From Prevotella veroralis DSM 19559 = JCM 6290 (lineage in GTDB: Bacteria; Bacteroidota; Bacteroidia; Bacteroidales; Bacteroidaceae), in NCBI RefSeq assembly GCF_000377625.1, contig NZ_KB898325.1:62001-126000 (forward strand): 64,000 bases of DNA, read 5' to 3'. Below the pieces are notes generated by a model, which worked only from the letters and a program-made list of their open reading frames with translations, did not search any database and was not told the origin of the DNA. Made by a program: the position numbers and the translations under genes. Below are positions 44,189 to 53,191 of this stretch, one piece after another (the first letter of the stretch is position 1; every line of letters begins with the position of its first letter).

Positions 44189-45052
44189 TTATTGCCCAAG
44201 ATAAGCCTTGAGTATTTTACTATTTGTTTGTTGACGTAATCGTCTTATCGCTTTCTCTTTTATTTGTCTTACGCGTTCGCGTGTCAGTCCATATTTACTT
44301 CCAATCTCTTCCAAGGTCATCTCCCGTTGGTTGATACCGAAGTAAGCCTCAATGACTTTCTTCTCTCTATCTTCGAGGATATCCAACACTCTACCAATCT
44401 CTGCCCGTAAGCTCTCTTCTACTAAAGATTTATCAGTAGATGGGATTGCATCATTCGGAATAACATCCAATAAGCTACTTTCATCATCATCATGAAAAGG
44501 AGCATCTACAGAGATATGATGCGTGTTTATTTTGAAAGCCTCAATTATCTTTTCTTCAGGAATATCTGTATCCCGTGCTATCTCATCTATGCTTGGTCTT
44601 CGTTCGTTTTCTTGCTCAAACTTGTTTAGCACTTTGTTTATCTTGTTGACCGAGCTAACTTGATTGAGGGGTAATCGAATGATTCTACTTTGTTCTGCAA
44701 TAGCTTGTAAGATACTCTGTCGAATCCACCACACTGCATAAGAGATAAACTTAAAGCCGCGTGTCTCATCAAATTTCTCAGCAGCCTTTATCAATCCGAA
44801 GTTACCTTCATTGATAAGGTCAGCGAGCGATAATCCTTGATTTTGATATTGCTTTGCCACAGAGACAACGAAGCGTAGGTTGGCTTTAGTTAGCCGCTCA
44901 AGAGCCTTACGGTCACCTTTTCGTATTCTCTGAGCAAGTTCAACTTCCTCCTCGATACTAATCATTTCTTCATGACCGATTTCTTGAAGATACTTATCAA
45001 GAGAAGCACTCTCTCGATTCGTAATCGATTTTGTGATTTTCAATTGTCTCAT
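44189..45052 (-). CDS. rpoD: Primary sigma factor RpoD/SigA
   Basis: The 287-residue factor is the short Bacteroidetes primary sigma: [10 protein letters not shown] start, region 1.2 ([14 protein letters not shown]), region 2 ([18 protein letters not shown] and [16 protein letters not shown]), region 3, and region 4 HTH ([20 protein letters not shown]). It recognises the TTTG/TAnnTTTG promoters seen throughout this window. I start at ATG 45052; the frame start at 45064 adds four residues. Confidence 0.95.
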   Translation of the reverse strand: MRQLKITKSITNRESASLDKYLQEIGHEEMISIEEEVELAQRIRKGDRKALERLTKANLRFVVSVAKQYQNQGLSLADLINEGNFGLIKAAEKFDETRGFKFISYAVWWIRQSILQAIAEQSRIIRLPLNQVSSVNKINKVLNKFEQENERRPSIDEIARDTDIPEEKIIEAFKINTHHISVDAPFHDDDESSLLDVIPNDAIPSTDKSLVEESLRAEIGRVLDILEDREKKVIEAYFGINQREMTLEEIGSKYGLTRERVRQIKEKAIRRLRQQTNSKILKAYLGQ

Positions 45053-45079
45053 GTTGTGTGGCATTAACTAAAGTGATGG

Positions 45080-45087
45080 CAAAATTA
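45080..45087 (-). promoter_or_regulatory. -7 box of rpoD operon
   Basis: TAATTTTG on the minus strand lies 27 bases before the rpoD start. Confidence 0.55.
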
Positions 45088-45146
45088 CGTAAATTCAATG
45101 AGCTGAACAAATAAAACGTAGAAAATATTACCTTATTACAGATAGA

Positions 45147-45188
45147 AATCCTCCTTTCTCATGGTTATTTTCAGGAGAAAGGAGGATT
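45147..45188. terminator. Strong hairpin between htrA and rpoD
   Basis: AATCCTCCTTTCTC pairs perfectly with GAGAAAGGAGGATT across 14 bases; a T-run follows on the plus strand and a weaker one on the minus strand. It ends htrA transcription. Confidence 0.75.
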
Positions 45189-45223
45189 ATCTTTTTTTGT
45201 CTCAAAAGACTACAACTAAAGGC

Positions 45224-46696
45224 TTAGTCACCCAATGGTACTGCAAAGTATGCTTTCTTTCCAGTTGGATAAATACCCTGTATGTAGAGTACAGGATCTT
45301 TGCTGGTTGAAGCCTTCTTTACGAGACCTTGTAAATCGTCAATGCTCTTAACCATATTGTCATTGACATTCTGGATGATGAAGCCACGATTGATACCAGC
45401 AGACTTCAACGCACCGTTATTAACCTTCAGTACTTCAAGGCCATAGTTGATATTCAATTGCTTCTTCATTGCCTCTGTTACTGGGCGGAACTGACCACCA
45501 AGAACATCGATATCTGCTTGCTCGATAATCTTTGTAGTACCCTGTGCATTCTTCAATGTAATTGTCTTTGTAATTTCTTTCTTATTACGTAGATAGGTTA
45601 TTGTAACCTTATCGCCAGGACGTTTACCATTGAGTGCCTGTTGAAGTTCAGACATGCGTGTGATCTTTTGGTTATCAAACTTTGTGATAACATCACCCTT
45701 CATCAAGCCTAGAGCTGCACCATTGCCATCCTCTGACATTACTTCAGCAACATATACACCTTCATTCGTTCCAAGATCTACATTCTTGCCATCTTCCTTC
45801 TGTGCGTTGATATAGTTGAGAACGTCACCACCTTGAATTCCTAAGGTTACACGCTGAACACTACCATACTTCTTAATATCATCAACCACCTTATTCATTA
45901 TAGTTGTTGGGATGGCGAAACCATAACCACTATAAGAACCAGTCTGTGAGTAAAGCATTGCGTTGATTCCAACCAGTTCGCCTTGCGTATTTACCAGCGC
46001 ACCACCAGAGTTACCAGGGTTGATAGCTGCATCAGTTTGAATGAAGCTCTCGATACCATTTTGAGAAGCTCCTAAGCCACGAGATTTTGCACTAACGATA
46101 CCAGCTGTAACAGTAGAACTTAAGTTATAAGGGTTACCAACAGCAATTACCCATTCTCCAACTTTTAGTTTATCAGAGTCACCAATCGGTAGAGTAGGGA
46201 GATTCTTTGCATTTACCTTCAATAAGGCAAGGTCTGTCTGTTTGTCAGTACCAACGATGCGTGCAGAGAACTCTCTATTGTCGTTTAATGTAACTGTCAA
46301 TTCGTCAGCACCTTCAACCACGTGGTTGTTCGTTACGATATATCCATCTGATGAAATAATAACACCGCTACCAGTAGCCTCTTTCTTTGGTGTTTGGATC
46401 TTCTGTCTGCGTGATCCTCCGTTACCTTGATTAGGGTTGCCGAAGAAACCGAATGGATCGAAAAAGCCTCCAAATGGGTCATCTTGAACGTCTACTGTCT
46501 GTGTCTTAGAGTTTTGTACATACTTTATATGCACTACAGCAGGCAGTGCTTTCTCTGCTGCATAAGTGAGGTCTACTGGCTGACCTGGAGCTACAACTGG
46601 TGCTTCAGCTGCATATACTTTGATGAAAGCACCTGTGGAAAAGGCAAGAGCAGTAACACATGCTGCACCAGCCAGATACTTTGATAAATTCTTCAT
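45224..46696 (-). CDS. degQ: HtrA/DegQ-family periplasmic serine protease
   Basis: The 490-residue protein has a signal peptide (to about residue 30, KVYAAE), a trypsin-like domain with the triad His-125 (TNNHVVEGAD), Asp-155 (TDLALLKV) and Ser-230 (NPGNSGGAL), and two PDZ domains (the first around GVYVAEVMSEDGNGAALG). It degrades or refolds damaged envelope proteins. A glycine/Phe-rich stretch near 75-95 (GGFFDPFGFFGNPNQGNGG) is the Q-linker-like loop. Confidence 0.93.
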   Translation of the reverse strand: MKNLSKYLAGAACVTALAFSTGAFIKVYAAEAPVVAPGQPVDLTYAAEKALPAVVHIKYVQNSKTQTVDVQDDPFGGFFDPFGFFGNPNQGNGGSRRQKIQTPKKEATGSGVIISSDGYIVTNNHVVEGADELTVTLNDNREFSARIVGTDKQTDLALLKVNAKNLPTLPIGDSDKLKVGEWVIAVGNPYNLSSTVTAGIVSAKSRGLGASQNGIESFIQTDAAINPGNSGGALVNTQGELVGINAMLYSQTGSYSGYGFAIPTTIMNKVVDDIKKYGSVQRVTLGIQGGDVLNYINAQKEDGKNVDLGTNEGVYVAEVMSEDGNGAALGLMKGDVITKFDNQKITRMSELQQALNGKRPGDKVTITYLRNKKEITKTITLKNAQGTTKIIEQADIDVLGGQFRPVTEAMKKQLNINYGLEVLKVNNGALKSAGINRGFIIQNVNDNMVKSIDDLQGLVKKASTSKDPVLYIQGIYPTGKKAYFAVPLGD

Positions 46697-47271
46697 ATAC
46701 TTATTCTTTTATTTATTAGTAACTTTGTTATCTGTCAAATTGGCATTGTATGGAATGTCTATCAGACTTCTTTTGTGGTTGCAAATATAGGTGCAAAATG
46801 TGTAAATCGGTTATCTTGTCAGTTATCTTTATCCGATTTTAACACTTTAATTTCACTACTTAACGGCTCTTAATTAGAAGAGTTGATAAATTTACATTCG
46901 TTCAGTTTCAACGCTTTTTCCTGTTATCTCTTATTCAATTCATTGTTTATTCTTTCAAGTTAGTTAATTATAACCATAGATTCTAACTCTTTGTAAGTAT
47001 CATCAAAGGACTTGATACCTTTCTTCTATATGATTTTCTAAGGAGAAAAAGGAGGGATGTTTAAACTAAGGTTATAACATCCTGATAGTCAGTAGATAAT
47101 TTGATGTATATTACAAGAGGCTTTTTAAGATTATAAAAGGTGCTTTCTTTCATGTGAAAAGAGTACCTTCAAAGATAAAGAATATGCTCTTTTCTTATGC
47201 TATTGAATAGTGATATGTAATGCAGTTACAGTTTGTATGCCCTTCTACTTATATGAAAAAAATCAAAATAT
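46697..47271. other. Long intergenic region between degQ and rnpB
   Basis: The degQ promoter box (CAAATATA on the plus strand, 46782-46789, TATATTTG on the minus) is the only clear signal. About 47135-47205 shows a weak hairpin and loose 22-bp periodicity (AAGGTGCTTTCTTT / AAAGAGTACCTT). I see no coding frame or known RNA in the rest. Confidence 0.5.
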
Positions 47272-47303
47272 TTTGCCCGTTCCATGTTTTAATAGTATCT
47301 TTG
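47272..47303 (+). promoter_or_regulatory. Promoter of rnpB
   Basis: TTTG (47272-47275), 20 bases, TATCTTTG (47296-47303). Transcription should start near 47311. Confidence 0.75.
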
Positions 47304-47310
47304 TAACCCT

Positions 47311-47703
47311 GATAAGGCAGTGTTCCGGCTCTGTCGCTGGTATCTTTTAAAGATACGAGAGGAAAGTCCGGGCAGCATAGGGCATCCTGCTTCCGAAAGT
47401 AGAAGCTATTGGTGACAATAGATGAAGGTAGAAGAGAATGACCGCCACTTCTAATAGTGGTAAGGGTGAGAAGGTAGTGTAAGAGACTACCAGCAGGCGG
47501 GTGATCGTCTGGCTGTATCGTTCAGGAGCTGCAAGTTCATGTAAACCGTTGTTTGAGGGCTGCCCACCCAAGCGTTAGCACAATGGAGGGTAGAATGCTT
47601 GAGTTACAAGGTGACTTGTAAACTAGATAAATGACAGGCATCTTCCTATTTATCGAAAGATGAGGAAGAGACGGAACCCGGCTTATAGGAACACTGCTTT
47701 ATC
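47311..47703 (+). ncRNA. rnpB: RNase P RNA (class A)
   Basis: The 5' end GATAAGGCAGTGTTCC pairs with the 3' end GGAACACTGCTTTATC (P1). Inside are the universally conserved GAGGAAAGTCCGGGC (P4/CR-I) and GACGGAACCCGGCTTAT (CR-V/P2). With the RnpA protein this ribozyme matures tRNA 5' ends. A T-run follows the 3' end. Confidence 0.95.
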
Positions 47704-47791
47704 TTTTTTATCAATTATGCTCCTTTAATCTTCCTTTATAGAAGATTAGCGTGGGTGAGAGTGTGACATTAGCTAAAAAACGAGTTTGATC

Positions 47792-48220
47792 ATGAAAGAT
47801 TTAGAAGAACAATATGTAACTGTAGTGGATGATTTCCAACACGTTGTAGAGAATAAGATAAGGAATCATAAGGATGAAGCTGGTTTTCCTCAACGACCAG
47901 TAGAGGTTAGCGAAGAGGTACTTTCAGATTATTTGTTTGATTATCAAGCAGCTTTAGATAGCGAGGGAACCGAACGTTCACGTTATACTGTAGCTGGCAT
48001 CTTATTATGTTTGCCAATCCTCGTAATGTCTGGTTTCCCTGACGACTCACTACCTTTCAAAGGTGTGTGGAATGTTTTGGCGGCAATAGCTGTCGGTTTG
48101 GTGCTCTTCTTAATCTATAGAGTAATCATGAAGGCAGTTGTTCGTAGTCGTGTTCGTCGTGCTAATCAAGATTATCCAGAAGCTAAAGCATACGTTGACA
48201 AAGTGATAGCCTTTAAGTAA
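47792..48220 (+). CDS. Uncharacterised membrane protein (142 aa)
   Basis: The protein has a soluble, charged N-terminus (about 70 residues) and two predicted membrane helices (VAGILLCLPILVMSGF; VWNVLAAIAVGLVLFLIY), then a basic helix. I do not recognise the family. ATG 47792 is preferred to the TTG two codons before. It is followed by the DUF1232 gene at 21 bases, probably one operon. Confidence 0.65.
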   Translation: MKDLEEQYVTVVDDFQHVVENKIRNHKDEAGFPQRPVEVSEEVLSDYLFDYQAALDSEGTERSRYTVAGILLCLPILVMSGFPDDSLPFKGVWNVLAAIAVGLVLFLIYRVIMKAVVRSRVRRANQDYPEAKAYVDKVIAFK

Positions 48221-48241
48221 TAATTTTAATGTAATTGTAAT

Positions 48242-48649
48242 ATGGAAATACCTGATTTACAGAAATACAAGGACAAGTTCTCACAGCAGAACTTTATTGA
48301 GAAGATACAACGCATAGCCAAGCGAGCAGGAGCTAAGTTGGTTTATATAGCTTTGATTCTTTATTATCTCATGCAGAGTGACAAGGTATCATTGAAAGAC
48401 AAAGCCATCATCATAGGGGCTTTGGGTTATCTGATCTCTCCTATAGATGTTGTCCCCGATGCAATACCAATAGCTGGTTTGGCTGACGACCTCGCCGTTC
48501 TTCTCTATGCTTTAGGGAAGGTTTGGAGTCAAGTTGATGATAACTTAAAGGATAAAGCAAAGCAGAAACTCTCTAAATGGTTTGATGAGGATGAGCTAAA
48601 CTTCTCTGAAGATCCATTTGCTGAGGATGATACGAATGTTCCTGTTTAA
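48242..48649 (+). CDS. YkvA-family (DUF1232) membrane protein
   Basis: The 135-residue protein carries the DUF1232 motif GYLISPIDVVPDAIP followed by AGLADDLAVLLYAL, on hydrophobic helices with an acidic C-terminal tail (LNFSEDPFAEDD). Its function is not established. It is the middle gene of a three-gene run. Confidence 0.85.
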   Translation: MEIPDLQKYKDKFSQQNFIEKIQRIAKRAGAKLVYIALILYYLMQSDKVSLKDKAIIIGALGYLISPIDVVPDAIPIAGLADDLAVLLYALGKVWSQVDDNLKDKAKQKLSKWFDEDELNFSEDPFAEDDTNVPV

Positions 48650-48668
48650 GAGATAGAAGGAGGAGTAT

Positions 48669-48854
48669 ATGTGGCAGTATATTGTTTTAGCAATAGTCTT
48701 TCTTGCGGCTCTAGCCTATGTGGGCTATAGAATTTGGCAAACATTTCAAACAGCCAAAGACCCTTGTCATGGTTGCGCTGGATGTGCTATCCACGACCAA
48801 CTCAAAGCTAAGCGGAAGTTGAAAGGGCGCAAGAAGCCTGTATGCTTTAAGTAA
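48669..48854 (+). CDS. FeoB-associated Cys-rich-like membrane peptide
   Basis: The 61-residue protein has a single membrane helix (WQYIVLAIVFLAALAYVGY) and the motif CHGCAGCAIHDQLK, matching the FeoB-associated Cys-rich family, which often goes with ferrous iron transporter genes. No feoB is nearby, so it may be detached from its usual operon. The C-terminus is very basic. Confidence 0.75.
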   Translation: MWQYIVLAIVFLAALAYVGYRIWQTFQTAKDPCHGCAGCAIHDQLKAKRKLKGRKKPVCFK

Positions 48855-48863
48855 TTAGAAAAT

Positions 48864-48905
48864 GAGGACTTCGCAAGTTAGCCATTAACAGAAGTCCTCT
48901 TTTTA
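48864..48905 (+). terminator. Terminator of the YkvA operon
   Basis: GAGGACTT (48864-48871) pairs with AAGTCCTC (48892-48899) and is followed by a T-run. Confidence 0.7.
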
Positions 48906-48981
48906 ATACCCTTTAAGTAGTATTGAGCAATGGAACGTAGGAGTGATTTTCTTATACGGCATTGAAAAAAAACTTGAAAAG

Positions 48982-49013
48982 TTTGGTTAAATCGAATAAA
49001 GTACTTATCTTTG
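48982..49013 (+). promoter_or_regulatory. Promoter of tRNA-Cys
   Basis: TTTG (48982-48985), 20 bases, then TATCTTTG (49006-49013): a perfect Bacteroidetes promoter. Confidence 0.75.
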
Positions 49014-49050
49014 CACACGCAAAGCAAGATACTCCTTTGCTAACAACAAT

Positions 49051-49121
49051 GGTGCTTGGGCCGGGAGGTTAGGCAATGGTCTGCAAAACCATGTAGAGCG
49101 GTTCGATTCCGCTAGGCACCT
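49051..49121 (+). tRNA. tRNA-Cys (anticodon GCA)
   Basis: The 71-base cloverleaf has acceptor GGTGCTT / AGGCACC, discriminator T (as required for cysteine), a D-arm with AGGTTAGGCAATGG, anticodon loop CTGCAAA (GCA), and T-loop GTTCGATTC. CCA is not encoded. Confidence 0.96.
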
Positions 49122-49127
49122 CAAAGA

Positions 49128-49155
49128 AGACTCTCAATGATGAGAGTCTTTTTTT
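49128..49155 (+). terminator. Terminator of tRNA-Cys
   Basis: AGACTCTCA / TGAGAGTCT perfect stem with an ATGA loop and a seven-T run. Confidence 0.88.
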
Positions 49156-49197
49156 GTGCCGATTGATGATAAGGTGCAGCGCATATCCGAATGTGAA

Positions 49198-49623
49198 TTA
49201 ATCATTCTTCTTCGTCTCAAGGCAGGATGACTTCTTCGTTAAGTGCAACTCCTTAACGAGTATTATATTCTTTACTTGCACTTTGTTTCTTCTTATGACG
49301 GGCACAGTCCAAGTTCCGCGATAAGTCTCTCCGCCTGCTAGTGCCTCGTAAATGCTATAAGGTGGATTGTCAAACATTAAGGTTATTGTGTCTTTCTTTA
49401 GTTCCCACACTCCCTTACCGCTTGAATACATGAGATCGAAATGTTCTGAGTAACTGAAACTGCTGTCCTTACGTAGTGTCAGACGGCAACTCCCACTCAT
49501 CCCCTTTCCCACCTTATATATATAGTGGTATTCTCCTGCCATGTTCCCGATAGTCAACTTTGAATTGCAAGAACAGAAGGATATTACCGCAATGCAAGAA
49601 CCAATGAAAGTTTTAATCAACAT
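49198..49623 (-). CDS. Uncharacterised lipoprotein (141 aa)
   Basis: Starting at ATG 49623 gives MLIKTFIGSCIAVISFCSC, a lipoprotein signal. The mature part is beta-rich with GEYHYIYKVGKGMSG, SSFSYSEHFDLMYSSGKGVWEL and a lysine-rich end (KKSSCLETKKND). This resembles small NigD/lipocalin-like outer lipoproteins, but no family is certain. The longer frame to 49644 lacks a proper signal start. It is 51 bases after the FKBP gene. Confidence 0.65.
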   Translation of the reverse strand: MLIKTFIGSCIAVISFCSCNSKLTIGNMAGEYHYIYKVGKGMSGSCRLTLRKDSSFSYSEHFDLMYSSGKGVWELKKDTITLMFDNPPYSIYEALAGGETYRGTWTVPVIRRNKVQVKNIILVKELHLTKKSSCLETKKND

Positions 49624-49674
49624 AGGTATTGTATTTAAAGGCACTAATTATAACTTACTTTCCACTCTACGTTC

Positions 49675-50076
49675 TTAACCTATCCCCATGAGTTCAATCT
49701 CAAAGATTAGTGTAGAGAAGGCAGGAATATCCCCGTCTCTTTTCGTACCATATCCGTCTTGATAAGGGATATAAACACGCCAATGATCCCCCTTGTACAT
49801 GGCGCATAGAACGATTTGAAAGCCTGTAATCAATTCGTTAACACGGAATGCTTCTGGCACTCCCCTTTGCCAACTATCATCGAATACCTTACCAGAGATG
49901 AGACTCCCACGATAATTACAAGTTACGATAGAACGCGACTGCACCTTTCCTTCGCCTGTTCCTTCTTTTATTACCTCATAAAGAATACCATGGGGGAGAA
50001 CCTTTATTCCCTCTCGCTGACTAACTTCTTTCAGATATTCCTCATTCTTTTGCTTGTATTCCTGTTTCTTTCCCAT
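49675..50076 (-). CDS. FKBP-type peptidyl-prolyl isomerase
   Basis: The 133-residue protein has a short helical start and the FKBP core: VTCNYRGSLISGKVFDDSW, GVPEAFRVNELITGFQ, GDHWRVYIPYQDGYG and STLIFEIELM. Key aromatic and Asp residues of the proline-binding pocket are present. It speeds cis-trans isomerisation of X-Pro bonds. There is no signal peptide, so it is probably cytoplasmic. Confidence 0.88.
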   Translation of the reverse strand: MGKKQEYKQKNEEYLKEVSQREGIKVLPHGILYEVIKEGTGEGKVQSRSIVTCNYRGSLISGKVFDDSWQRGVPEAFRVNELITGFQIVLCAMYKGDHWRVYIPYQDGYGTKRDGDIPAFSTLIFEIELMGIG

Positions 50077-50103
50077 GATGGTTTAATAATATATTAATGT
50101 ACG

Positions 50104-50152
50104 CAAAATTACCTAATATCTTTTGAATTCACAATTAATTCAATTACTTTTG
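50104..50152. promoter_or_regulatory. Divergent promoter boxes
   Basis: TAATTTTG (50104-50111, minus strand, reads to FKBP) and TACTTTTG (50145-50152, plus strand, reads to the MATE operon). They leave about 96 bases of plus-strand leader before the small gene at 50249. Confidence 0.5.
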
Positions 50153-50248
50153 TCGCCTCATTATGCGTGTATATAGCAATGTAAATTAGTATGTCATGTT
50201 GTCCCTTTTAGTAGGAAGATCAACGATATAATATAGAAAAGAAATCTT

Positions 50249-50389
50249 ATGAACTTTGATAGAGTAGAGAATGAAACTCGACGGATGGAGCTTATCCGCG
50301 TGTTAGAGCATTCCATAGAACATTTATCCTTGGCTGAGTTGGAGGCTTTATATTACGACCTTGTAGCGAAAGACTATATTCGGGAGTGA
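50249..50389 (+). CDS. Small helical protein upstream of MATE gene (46 aa)
   Basis: The complete ATG-to-TGA frame encodes a charged, entirely helical peptide (RRMELIRVLEHSIEHLSLAE then LEALYYDLVAKDY). It ends five bases before the MATE pump. It has no signal and no membrane segment. I know no family; a regulatory or coupled-translation role is possible. Confidence 0.55.
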   Translation: MNFDRVENETRRMELIRVLEHSIEHLSLAELEALYYDLVAKDYIRE

Positions 50390-50393
50390 AACA

Positions 50394-51743
50394 ATGATGC
50401 GATTGGACGATAAGAATAAAGAGATACTCCGCTTAGCCTTACCTTCCATTGTGAGTAATATCACGGTGCCGCTGTTAGGACTAATTGACCTTATGGTGGT
50501 GGGGCATATTGGCAATGAAGCCTATATCAGTGCGATTGCCGTTGGAACAATGATTTTCAATGTGATGTACTGGTTACTTGGCTTCCTAAGAATGGGAACC
50601 AGTGGGATGACTTCTCAAGCCTTTGGACGTGCGGACAAGGCGGAATGTATTGGAATATTGGTGCGTAGTTTAACCATTGGACTTGCTTTCGGTTTATCGT
50701 TCATCCTTGCTCAAAGAGGATTGGAATGGGGCTTATTACGTTTGATGAATACACCTGAAGCCTCGTGGGATTATGTCGCAACTTACTTCCGTATTGTTAT
50801 CTGGGGTGCACCAGCAATGTTGGGGTTATACGGGTTGACAGGTTGGTTCATTGGAATGCAGGACACACGTACACCTATGGTCGTAGCCATCTTACAGAAT
50901 ATAGTGAATATTCTTACTTCTTTATCCTTGGTGTTTGCCTTGGAGTGGGGGATAACGGGTATAGCTACAGGAACGTTGCTCGCTCAATGGATTGGTTTTC
51001 TGGTGGCATTATTAAGTGCATGGAAGCGTGTAAGTAAGATCAACAAGGCGAGAAAAGTAACGAACTTAGGGCATTCTACTTGGGTTAATTTTACCCACAT
51101 TCTTTCAGTGAAAGGAGCGTGGATTGACTTCTTCCTTGTCAATAAAGATATCTTTCTTCGCACCTTATGTTTGATAGCCGTTAACTTCTATTTCACTTCG
51201 GCGGGAGGAAAACAAGGTACAATGCTGTTGGCTGTAAACACGCTGTTGATGACCTTGTTCACTATCTTCTCTTACGTCATGGACGGTTTCGCTTATGCTG
51301 GGGAAGCCTTGAGTGGCAAGTATTATGGTGCAGGAGATAAGCAAGGATTGCGAATTACGATACGACGCTTGTTTGCGTTTGGTGGCTTAATGACCCTAAT
51401 GTTCACGTGTTTATATGTGATAGGTGGAACAGGATTCTTACATCTTCTTACGGATGATGCAACTGTCGTTGAGGCGGCACGACCTTACTTGCCTTGGGCT
51501 TGCTTTATTCCTGTTGCAGGTGTGACAGCTTTCATCCTTGATGGAGTATTCATCGGACTTACTGATACGAAGGGTATGCTCTTTTCAACGGTCATTGCCA
51601 TGCTATCGTTCTTCGCAGTTTACTTAGGGTTTAGGGGGAGTCTTGCTAATGAGGCATTGTGGTTAGCCTTCCTTACTTTCCTACTGATGAGAGGATTAGC
51701 CTCGATGGTTTGGATGCGTTTTTTCACTAGGATTGATGTCTAA
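50394..51743 (+). CDS. MATE-family efflux transporter
   Basis: The 449-residue protein has about twelve hydrophobic helices with the MATE repeats (LPSIVSNITVPLLGLIDLMV, conserved D-L-M-V-V-G-H in helix 1; GTSGMTSQAFG; and the second half CLIAVNFYFTSAGGKQG). It exports cations, dyes or drugs against a Na+ or H+ gradient. Length matches the DinF/NorM-like branch. It is preceded by a 46-residue gene and followed by repeat array 8. Confidence 0.9.
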   Translation: MMRLDDKNKEILRLALPSIVSNITVPLLGLIDLMVVGHIGNEAYISAIAVGTMIFNVMYWLLGFLRMGTSGMTSQAFGRADKAECIGILVRSLTIGLAFGLSFILAQRGLEWGLLRLMNTPEASWDYVATYFRIVIWGAPAMLGLYGLTGWFIGMQDTRTPMVVAILQNIVNILTSLSLVFALEWGITGIATGTLLAQWIGFLVALLSAWKRVSKINKARKVTNLGHSTWVNFTHILSVKGAWIDFFLVNKDIFLRTLCLIAVNFYFTSAGGKQGTMLLAVNTLLMTLFTIFSYVMDGFAYAGEALSGKYYGAGDKQGLRITIRRLFAFGGLMTLMFTCLYVIGGTGFLHLLTDDATVVEAARPYLPWACFIPVAGVTAFILDGVFIGLTDTKGMLFSTVIAMLSFFAVYLGFRGSLANEALWLAFLTFLLMRGLASMVWMRFFTRIDV

Positions 51744-51825
51744 GGATAAGTGTGATAGACAGTTAAGTTAGGTGTCAACCATGCTTTAAGTTAGTGTTCA
51801 ATCGTACTTCAATAAGACTTACCGA

Positions 51826-51957
51826 GTTCTACACGTCTGTATAACGAATTATACAGGCGTGTATAACTGATTATACAAACGTGTATAACTGATTATACAG
51901 ACGTGTATAACTGATTATACAGGCGTGTATAATTCATTATACAAACGTGTATAATAT
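51826..51957. repeat. 22-bp-period palindromic array, 6 units (array 8)
   Basis: Units start at 51826, 51848, 51870, 51892, 51914 and 51936, of the form ATTATACA-N6-TGTATAA. The same family is at 30218-30305, where there are four units. The gap 51744-52308 otherwise holds the sucD terminator. Confidence 0.88.
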
Positions 51958-52124
51958 GGAGATGCTTATATGAATACGATGGTACTGCTTATATAAGTAC
52001 TATCGTATAGCTTATAGGAGCAGTGTGATAAGGGTTATATGAAAGGAAAAGGACTTATTATTCTAATAATCTATGCTTATAATAAAGTGGGGTGTCCTGA
52101 ACCTTATTCGTGTGCAATAGAAAG

Positions 52125-52169
52125 CCCTCGTTAGTCCGCATATAAATAAAGTTATTGGACGAACGAGGG
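52125..52169 (-). terminator. Terminator of the ptb-buk-sucCD operon
   Basis: CCCTCGTTAGTCC pairs with GGACGAACGAGGG (one mismatch) across 19 bases, about 140 bases past sucD. Confidence 0.7.
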
Positions 52170-52308
52170 TATATTAGATTCTTTAAGGAAGTTATAGTTA
52201 ATATGAAATGCTAAACAAATTTACTAATTGATTTATGTTTTACTTCCTTTGAAATATAGTTCTGATGAGGCTCTTCCTTATCTTGAAAGTCTTGGGAGAT
52301 ACCTCGCA

Positions 52309-53181
52309 TCACTTCTTCATCTGTTGCTTTAGTAGTGTTGGAATCTCACTTGTCTCACGTGCAACAGGAACGCCGACAGCTTCAAACGCAGCTATCTTTT
52401 CACTTGCAGAGCCAGAGCCACTTGAAATTATAGCACCAGCGTGCCCCATCTGTTTGCCCGGAGGAGCTTGTTGTCCAGAGATGAAGACAGCTACGGGTTT
52501 AGTTACATGTTCCTTTATAAACTGTGCAGCACGTTCTTCTGCGTCACCACCAATCTCACCAATGAGTGCAATGCTATCCGTCTCTGGGTCATCTTGGAAC
52601 ATCTGTAATAGTTCTTCAAAGTAAAGACCTACAACTGGGTCACCACCAACGCCAACGGCTGTTGACTGTCCGAGACCTGCTTGAGTGAGGTTATGCACCA
52701 CCTCATAAGTTAAAGTACCGCTACGACTGATGACGCCAGTGTGTCCTTTCTTAAAGATGTTCGTTGGCATAATACCAGCCATACTCTCTTCTGGAGATAT
52801 CAAGCCAGGGCAGTTAGGTCCGATAACCTTTACACCGCGAACTTTAGCATAATGCTGTGCAGCTATAGCGTCGAGCGTTGGTACACCTTCGGTAATACAG
52901 ATGACAAGTTGAATACCGCCATCAATAGCTTCTAGCATAGCATCCTTAGCGAAAGGTGCAGGAACAAAGATAATAGAAGTGTTTGCTTGTGTTGCAGCCA
53001 CCGCATCTTTCACCGTGTTGAAAACAGGGATACCACAGACTTCTTGTCCAGCCTTGCCGGGAGAGGTGCCACCCACAACATTGGTTCCATACTCTTTCAT
53101 CTTTGATGCGTGAAAACTACCATCACGACCAGTTATACCTTGTACAATTAGTCTTGTATTTTTGTTGATCAGAATACTCAT
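52309..53181 (-). CDS. sucD: Succinate--CoA ligase alpha subunit
   Basis: The 290-residue protein has the Rossmann CoA-binding start (VQGITGRDGSFHA), the TSPGKAGQ and GPNCPGLI motifs, and the phospho-His region KQMGHAGAIISSGSG. With SucC it interconverts succinyl-CoA and succinate, making ATP or GTP. It starts ten bases after sucC. In succinate-producing Prevotella this links CoA recycling to fermentation. Confidence 0.95.
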   Translation of the reverse strand: MSILINKNTRLIVQGITGRDGSFHASKMKEYGTNVVGGTSPGKAGQEVCGIPVFNTVKDAVAATQANTSIIFVPAPFAKDAMLEAIDGGIQLVICITEGVPTLDAIAAQHYAKVRGVKVIGPNCPGLISPEESMAGIMPTNIFKKGHTGVISRSGTLTYEVVHNLTQAGLGQSTAVGVGGDPVVGLYFEELLQMFQDDPETDSIALIGEIGGDAEERAAQFIKEHVTKPVAVFISGQQAPPGKQMGHAGAIISSGSGSASEKIAAFEAVGVPVARETSEIPTLLKQQMKK

Positions 53182-53191
53182 AATATCTTAT

